This document shows, piece after piece, positions 59,201-64,000 of a DNA stretch of 64,000 nt. The notes below the pieces were generated by a model that had not been told where the DNA came from, searched no databases, and was given only the letters and a program-made list of their open reading frames with translations. Source of the stretch: Eleginops maclovinus (taxonomy: Eukaryota; Chordata; Actinopteri; Perciformes; Eleginopidae). The position numbers and the translations under genes were made by a program. Each line of letters starts with the position of its first letter. The first letter of the stretch is position 1. The stretch covers positions 29,034,312-29,098,311 of the forward strand of contig NC_086352.1 of the NCBI RefSeq assembly GCF_036324505.1, read 5' to 3'.

Positions 59201-62200
59201 ACAGACACACACCATCTTTGTATTTCTCTGCAGATTGAGGCGGGCCAGTACTGCACTTTCGTTATCTCGTCTGACGGCTCCGTACGGGCTTGTGGGAAGG
59301 GCAGCTACGGCCGCCTGGGCCTCGGGGACTCCAACAATCAGTCAACACTCAAGAAGCTCACCTTCGAGCCCCACCGTGCCATCAAGAAGGTGTCGTCCTC
59401 CAAGGGTTCAGACGGCCACACGTTGGCCTTCACTACGGAGGGTGAGGTGTTCAGCTGGGGCGACGGTGATTATGGCAAACTGGGTCACGGGAACAGCTCA
59501 ACACAGAAATACCCTAAACTTATCCAGGGGCCTCTACAGGGCAAGGTAGGGTTTCACACACAATGGTATTTTATTGATATGACATTAATGTATTTAAATC
59601 CAGTAATATATGTAAATGTATTCTATATATTATCAATAAATGGAGTATTTTGCTTGTGAATTTACCAGCATTCATAAAGCATGAGGGTGTGTGTTGTTGT
59701 GTGTCAGGTGGTGGTGTGTGTGTCTGCGGGCTACAGACACAGTGCTGCAGTCAGTGAGGATGGAGAGCTGTACACATGGGGGGAAGGAGACTTTGGAAGA
59801 TTAGGTAAGTTGCTGAACCAAGTCATCCTAAAATGAATGTGCAGTTTACAGATTCACAATACATTCTTGAGAAGGATTCATGGCTTCTCTGTGGGTGGAA
59901 AGGGTTCTGATTCAGCTTTGACATTTTACAGAACGTGTCAACTTCTCCAGATATCACCCTGAATCATAATTGGGACAGCTTCCAACTTCCTGTAGTGTGT
60001 AGTATGGATATTTTTGCATGTAAATGGTCTTCAAAGGCTAATTCTCTCCCACATACTCCCCCACTATCTGAAACGCCTCCCATGGACTCCTTTGTTTACC
60101 TTGTTCACTATGTAACACTCGTGCTACTATTGGCTAGCACTTCAACATGTTGTACCTGATAGGCTAAGGGCCGGGGCATCTCTAAGGGGTTGACCAATCA
60201 CAACTGAGCAGATTAGGCACTCGTTTCAGACGGATGGTCGACTATTGCCTGAAAAATGAAGCACTTTTTGAACATTTAAGCGTGTAAAAACTTTACGTAG
60301 AGGCACAAAATACAAATGTTAACCTAAAGATGTGCTTGATAGGGCCCTTTTAAAATGTTGTCTCTAGGCTGAATTGTAGTTTTGAAAACACTGTAGAAAA
60401 ATATTAAATGAGATGTGGTTATGTGGATACAAACTGTATGCATTGCCTCTTTAACCCTCCATTCAGGCAAAGAAAAAAAATCCACCTTTTATAATTTGGA
60501 CGTGTTTTCATTGTTTCGGAACTCAGGTCACGGAGACAGCAACAGCCGAAACATTCCTACCCTGGTTAAAGACATCAGCAATGTAGGCGAGGTGTCATGC
60601 GGTAGCTCCCATACCATCGCACTGTCAAAGGACGGACGCACTGTGTGGTCTTTTGGAGGAGGGGACAACGGTGGGTTAACCCTTCAACATGACCTCCATG
60701 TTAAATGTCATCATTAAGTCTGTAGTATTTTTATTGTCTTCAGATTTCAGTGTGTCAAACATTGCACATCAATACAATGTGTGTTTGTTCTGATGCCCTC
60801 TAAAGAGAAACCATGTGTTTTCCTGCAGGAAAACTAGGTCATGGTGATACTAATCGAGTGTACAAGCCAAAAGTGGTGGAGGCCCTGCAAGGAATGTTCA
60901 TCAGAAAAGTGTGTGCAGGAAGCCAGTCGTCTCTCGCCTTAACCTCTACAGGACAGGTAGGACATATTGTTTACAGAGACTGGTTTGTAGAGAAAAAGCA
61001 GAGGCTTGAAATTCTTTAACATCTGTCACTTTGAGAGAATTTCTTACAGCTGTTAATGCATTCCTAGGGACAGCTGGTTGGACAATAACAGTCATATATT
61101 TTAAAGACAGGACTTAACAAAGCTCTTCTTTCATGCCTTAGTCTTTACGGAATCCCCATTAGCACTAGCATTAGCATTGGCTATTCTTTCTATGGTCCAC
61201 AAACAAACAGTTAAACATACATTTACGCACTTTAACCACATAAACTCCCAGAAATAGACAAAATCAAACTAACAATTCCTCAATAATCAATATCACATTT
61301 CTTCTAATAAAATAAATAGTAATTCATGACAGAAATAACACTTATATTTAGCTTTCTTGTGGCTAATTCCAAGAAATAAGCTATAAAGAAAGGAAAATTC
61401 TTTTTTTTCTCTCAAAAAAAACTGTTCTCTTTTTTTTCCTTTTGATCAGTTTTCTGATCAAAAGGAAACTCATTTTTTCTGGGGAAAGGGGTCAAATAAA
61501 TGTTTATGTTGATTCATATCACTTTTCAGGTGTATGCTTGGGGCTGTGGTGCTTGCCTGGGGTGCGGTTCTTCCGAAGCCACGGCACTCCGACCCAAACT
61601 AATCGAGGAGCTGGCTACCACCCGGGTGGTGGACATCTCCATAGGGGACAGTCACTGCCTGGCCCTGTCGCATGGTAGTTGTCTCTTCCTTTTTTTTCAT
61701 GGCCTATCTCTTAGCTGCATTGAATAGGACACACATAGATTTTGTTAAAAGTTTGAAAGACATACTGTAGCTTGGTAGAGCTTCCCACCCATGTACTGGG
61801 GCTCAGTCTTCAAGGACCGGGGTTTGAATCTGACCCAGGACCCTTTACTGCTTTTTTAAAAAAAAATGTAATTTATTTTTTATTGACATTTGGCAGCAAA
61901 CATCTTAAGTTTGTCTCCGAAAGGCTTTTTTTCTTTTTTTACACAGAGATTAAAATAAAAACAGTAAGAAGTACGAACAATACGCACATCAGGGAGTCAT
62001 CAGGACTTAAAAAGGATCAGTAAAATCATACGTTTGTAAAAATAAAATCTGGCCTATGAGGTTGACTGTCTCCTCTTTCAATTCTGTCTCTCCATTGAAG
62101 GCACTGGTTGCTCAAAAAAAAGATCTTAAAAAAAGTGACAGAACTGTTGCAATAGCATGATGTAATAGCAAGTACAGAGACCATATTTGTTTAAGCTAAT

Positions 62201-63698
62201 ACTTAACTTTAGCACACCTCATTATTATTCAATAATTTAGGGCAGTAAGAAACATTCTGTCTAATTTTGTGTTACTTTGCCGTTGCTCAACCTCCATCCA
62301 GACAATGAAGTATATGCATGGGGCAACAACTCCATGGGTCAGTGTGGCCAGGGGAACTCCACAGGGCCGATCACCAAGCCCAAGAAGGTGGTGGGCCTGG
62401 ATGGAGTCGCTATTCAGCAGATCTCAGCCGGCACCTCCCACAGCCTGGCATGGACAGCGCTGCCCAGAGACAGGTCAGCTACCATCACAGTAAAAACTGA
62501 GTGTAGCCAGAGTAACCGTGACGATAACCTGACTTTAACAGAAAGTATTCACATAGAGGGGAATGGGGGTAAAGGCAAGTGCTGATGTCACAACAGCCCT
62601 TGACTACTTTGTTTGGTAAAGGTTGCTTAACATAGGTCAAGGGTCAGAATCTGCTGCAGTTTTTTTTCCTTTAGTTACAAATAACTGTTTATTTAATTCA
62701 GAGAAATTGTGATAACACTTAAAATACTCAAGTATTAAAATAAAGTTAGATTTAGATGAACCATGCATTTCTTTTGCATGAAACATTACTTAATTGCATT
62801 ATGGGAATTGTAGGATCCAGCCCTTGGAAGCTTTAGCCATTCTACAGATTAGATTTTGCTGTGCATTCTGTTAGTCCCCTGAACTCATGACTGATTTGAA
62901 GTCACTGGAAAACTGCTTTAGGTGCAAACTTATCATAATAGTTGGAATGACATCAGGGAAAGATTTCATACTCCATCCCCATAGTGATTTGGAGGTACAT
63001 TCACATTAAGGGAATTTGATTTGTAACTGCTTCAATGCAAGTATGAACTGATCCATTTAAGAAATGCTGTGTCACTCCAGAATCTTCTTCTGTCTATTGA
63101 AGATAAATTCTGTGATTCCTTTGGAGCTCTCCATGTAAAGTAGTGTAGCACTTAAAGTTTATATTTACTCACTCTGGCTCTCTAGGCAAGTGGTGGCTTG
63201 GCACAGGCCCTACTGTGTCGACCTCGAGGAGAGTACCTTCTCCCACTTGCGATCCTTCCTAGAGCGCTACTGTGACGGCATCAACAGTGACGTCCCCCCT
63301 CTTCCATTCCCATCCTCCAGGTAAGGGCATGCACACAGACTGCGCCATCAGTGCTAGTGACAGCTTTGCCAACTAGCACATTGTCACAGCTGTGATTGCA
63401 CAAGACTTGATGAATTAAGAATTAAGAAAGGGGAGAACTGTTCTTTCCTAAGTCTATTTGCTTTTGGTGCGAGCAAATGAAAGCATCACTAGCCTGCAAG
63501 TTTAAAATAAATACTTGTTTTTGTATTTGCAGGGAGCATCATAACTTCCTCAAACTGTGCCTTCGGCTTCTGTCCAATCATCTGGCTCTGGCGCTGGCCG
63601 GGGGCGTGGCCACCAGTATCTTAGGTCGGCAGGCCAGGCCCCTGAGGAACCTGCTCTTCAGGCTGATGGACTCCTCCGTGCCGGATGAGATTCAGGAG
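56271..63698 (+). CDS. herc1: HERC1 N-terminal part (eleven coding exons, continues past the window)
   Basis: Exons: 56271-57221, 57859-57954, 58200-58394, 59234-59545, 59708-59804, 60527-60670, 60829-60956, 61530-61674, 62302-62473, 63186-63320 and 63533-63698. They sum to 2541 nt (847 codons) with every phase matching. The first exon starts [20 protein letters not shown] and continues [14 protein letters not shown], near-identical to mammalian HERC1. From about residue 380 come RCC1-like repeats: [114 protein letters not shown]1 is a giant HECT E3 ligase that also acts on ARF/RAB GTPases through its RCC1 domains. The SPRY, WD40 and HECT parts lie to the right of the window. A fish-specific Pro/Gly insertion ([13 protein letters not shown]) follows SWMM. 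Confidence 0.97.
59955..60352. repeat. Dispersed repeat in HERC1 intron 6
   Basis: Shares GTTGACCAATCACAACTGAG and GATAGGGCCCTTTTAAAAT with the GGGCCC-type repeats elsewhere in the window, in the same orientation as the copy at 49484. Confidence 0.5.
61435..61468. repeat. Perfect 15-bp hairpin in HERC1 intron 8
   Basis: TTTCCTTTTGATCAG, loop TTTT, CTGATCAAAAGGAAA. It lies 62 bases upstream of the next HERC1 acceptor. Confidence 0.85.
61775..61860 (+). mobile_element. tRNA-derived SINE fragment in HERC1 intron 9
   Basis: Contains GGGTTTGAATCTGACCCAGG, a degraded B box, followed by ACCCTTTACTGC, like the SINE at 21946-22111. No target duplication was identified. Confidence 0.5.
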
Positions 63699-64000
63699 GT
63701 AAGAAAAGAGAAGAAACACTGTTGAGAGAGTGGGGAAACGTGTTAGCAGCATCATACAGACCGTAAGAGCAAAAGGGAGAAAGGAAAAATGAGTCGAGGC
63801 ACAAGAAAATGTCAGAAAAAAACAGGGACACTGTGATGTTTTTTTTTCTAAGATAGCAATCTAACATTTGGTCAAACATATGTCAAACTACAGCGGAAAA
63901 TAGAGAGAAAATGCCTCTGTTGGGAACTTTGGGATTTAAGCCTTTACAGACCTTTTACATTCATAGAAATATATTACGCACTACAGGAAAGAGAAAACCC
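63699..64000 (+). other. herc1: HERC1 intron at the window edge
   Basis: Follows the donor GAG/GTAAGA. No further exon before the window ends. Confidence 0.7.

Overview
The window reads as nuclear DNA of a ray-finned (teleost) fish. The genes are split by GT-AG introns. The protein fragments are recognisably vertebrate (MEGF11, RAB11A, SH2D7, DAPK2, HERC1). The repeats are typical of fish: long CA/GT microsatellites, an L2-type LINE, Tc1/mariner, hAT and PIF/Harbinger elements, and a tRNA-derived SINE. No species can be named from the sequence alone.

Layout: (1) 334-5040, + strand, the last four coding exons and 3' UTR of a MEGF11-like receptor. (2) 5456-6250, a 23-bp minisatellite, followed by a perfect palindrome with loxP-like arms. 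(3) 7117-10370, a nearly complete L2-like LINE with an open endonuclease/reverse transcriptase ORF. (4) 11118-18901, - strand, the complete RAB11A gene, convergent with MEGF11. (5) 19804-23700, - strand, a complete five-exon SH2D7-like adaptor gene with a SINE in intron 3. (6) 24902-40407, a 15.5-kb nest of transposons. The outer element has terminal inverted repeats, an integrase-type (DDE) transposase on the - strand, and on the + strand a protein with a SAM-like N-terminus and a HECT-like C-terminus. Into it have landed an intact two-gene PIF/Harbinger element, an inverted internally deleted copy of that element, a small inverted-repeat element, and a 2.5-kb hAT element that splits the HECT reading frame with a clear 8-bp target duplication. 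(7) 41304-47633, + strand, the complete DAPK2 gene, whose tail is of the ZIP-kinase type. (8) 50920-63698 and beyond, + strand, the 5' end of HERC1: a non-coding first exon, a long first intron holding a decayed Tc1 element, then the N-terminal domain and the RCC1-like repeats.

The order and relative orientation MEGF11 / RAB11A / DAPK2 / HERC1 match the human 15q22 segment as I recall it. SH2D7 sits elsewhere (15q25) in human, so its place between RAB11A and DAPK2 is notable. The host genes encode a phagocytic receptor tail, a recycling-endosome GTPase, an SH2 adaptor, a death-associated kinase and a giant HECT ligase. They share a locus, not an evident pathway.

The most unusual material is the nested transposon region. 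It holds a DNA transposon that pairs an integrase with a HECT-type E3 ligase module, and a near-perfect palindrome of about 345 bp per arm made from two Harbinger copies. All splice sites were placed by eye from GT/AG signals, reading phase and remembered homologues. No alignment was run.
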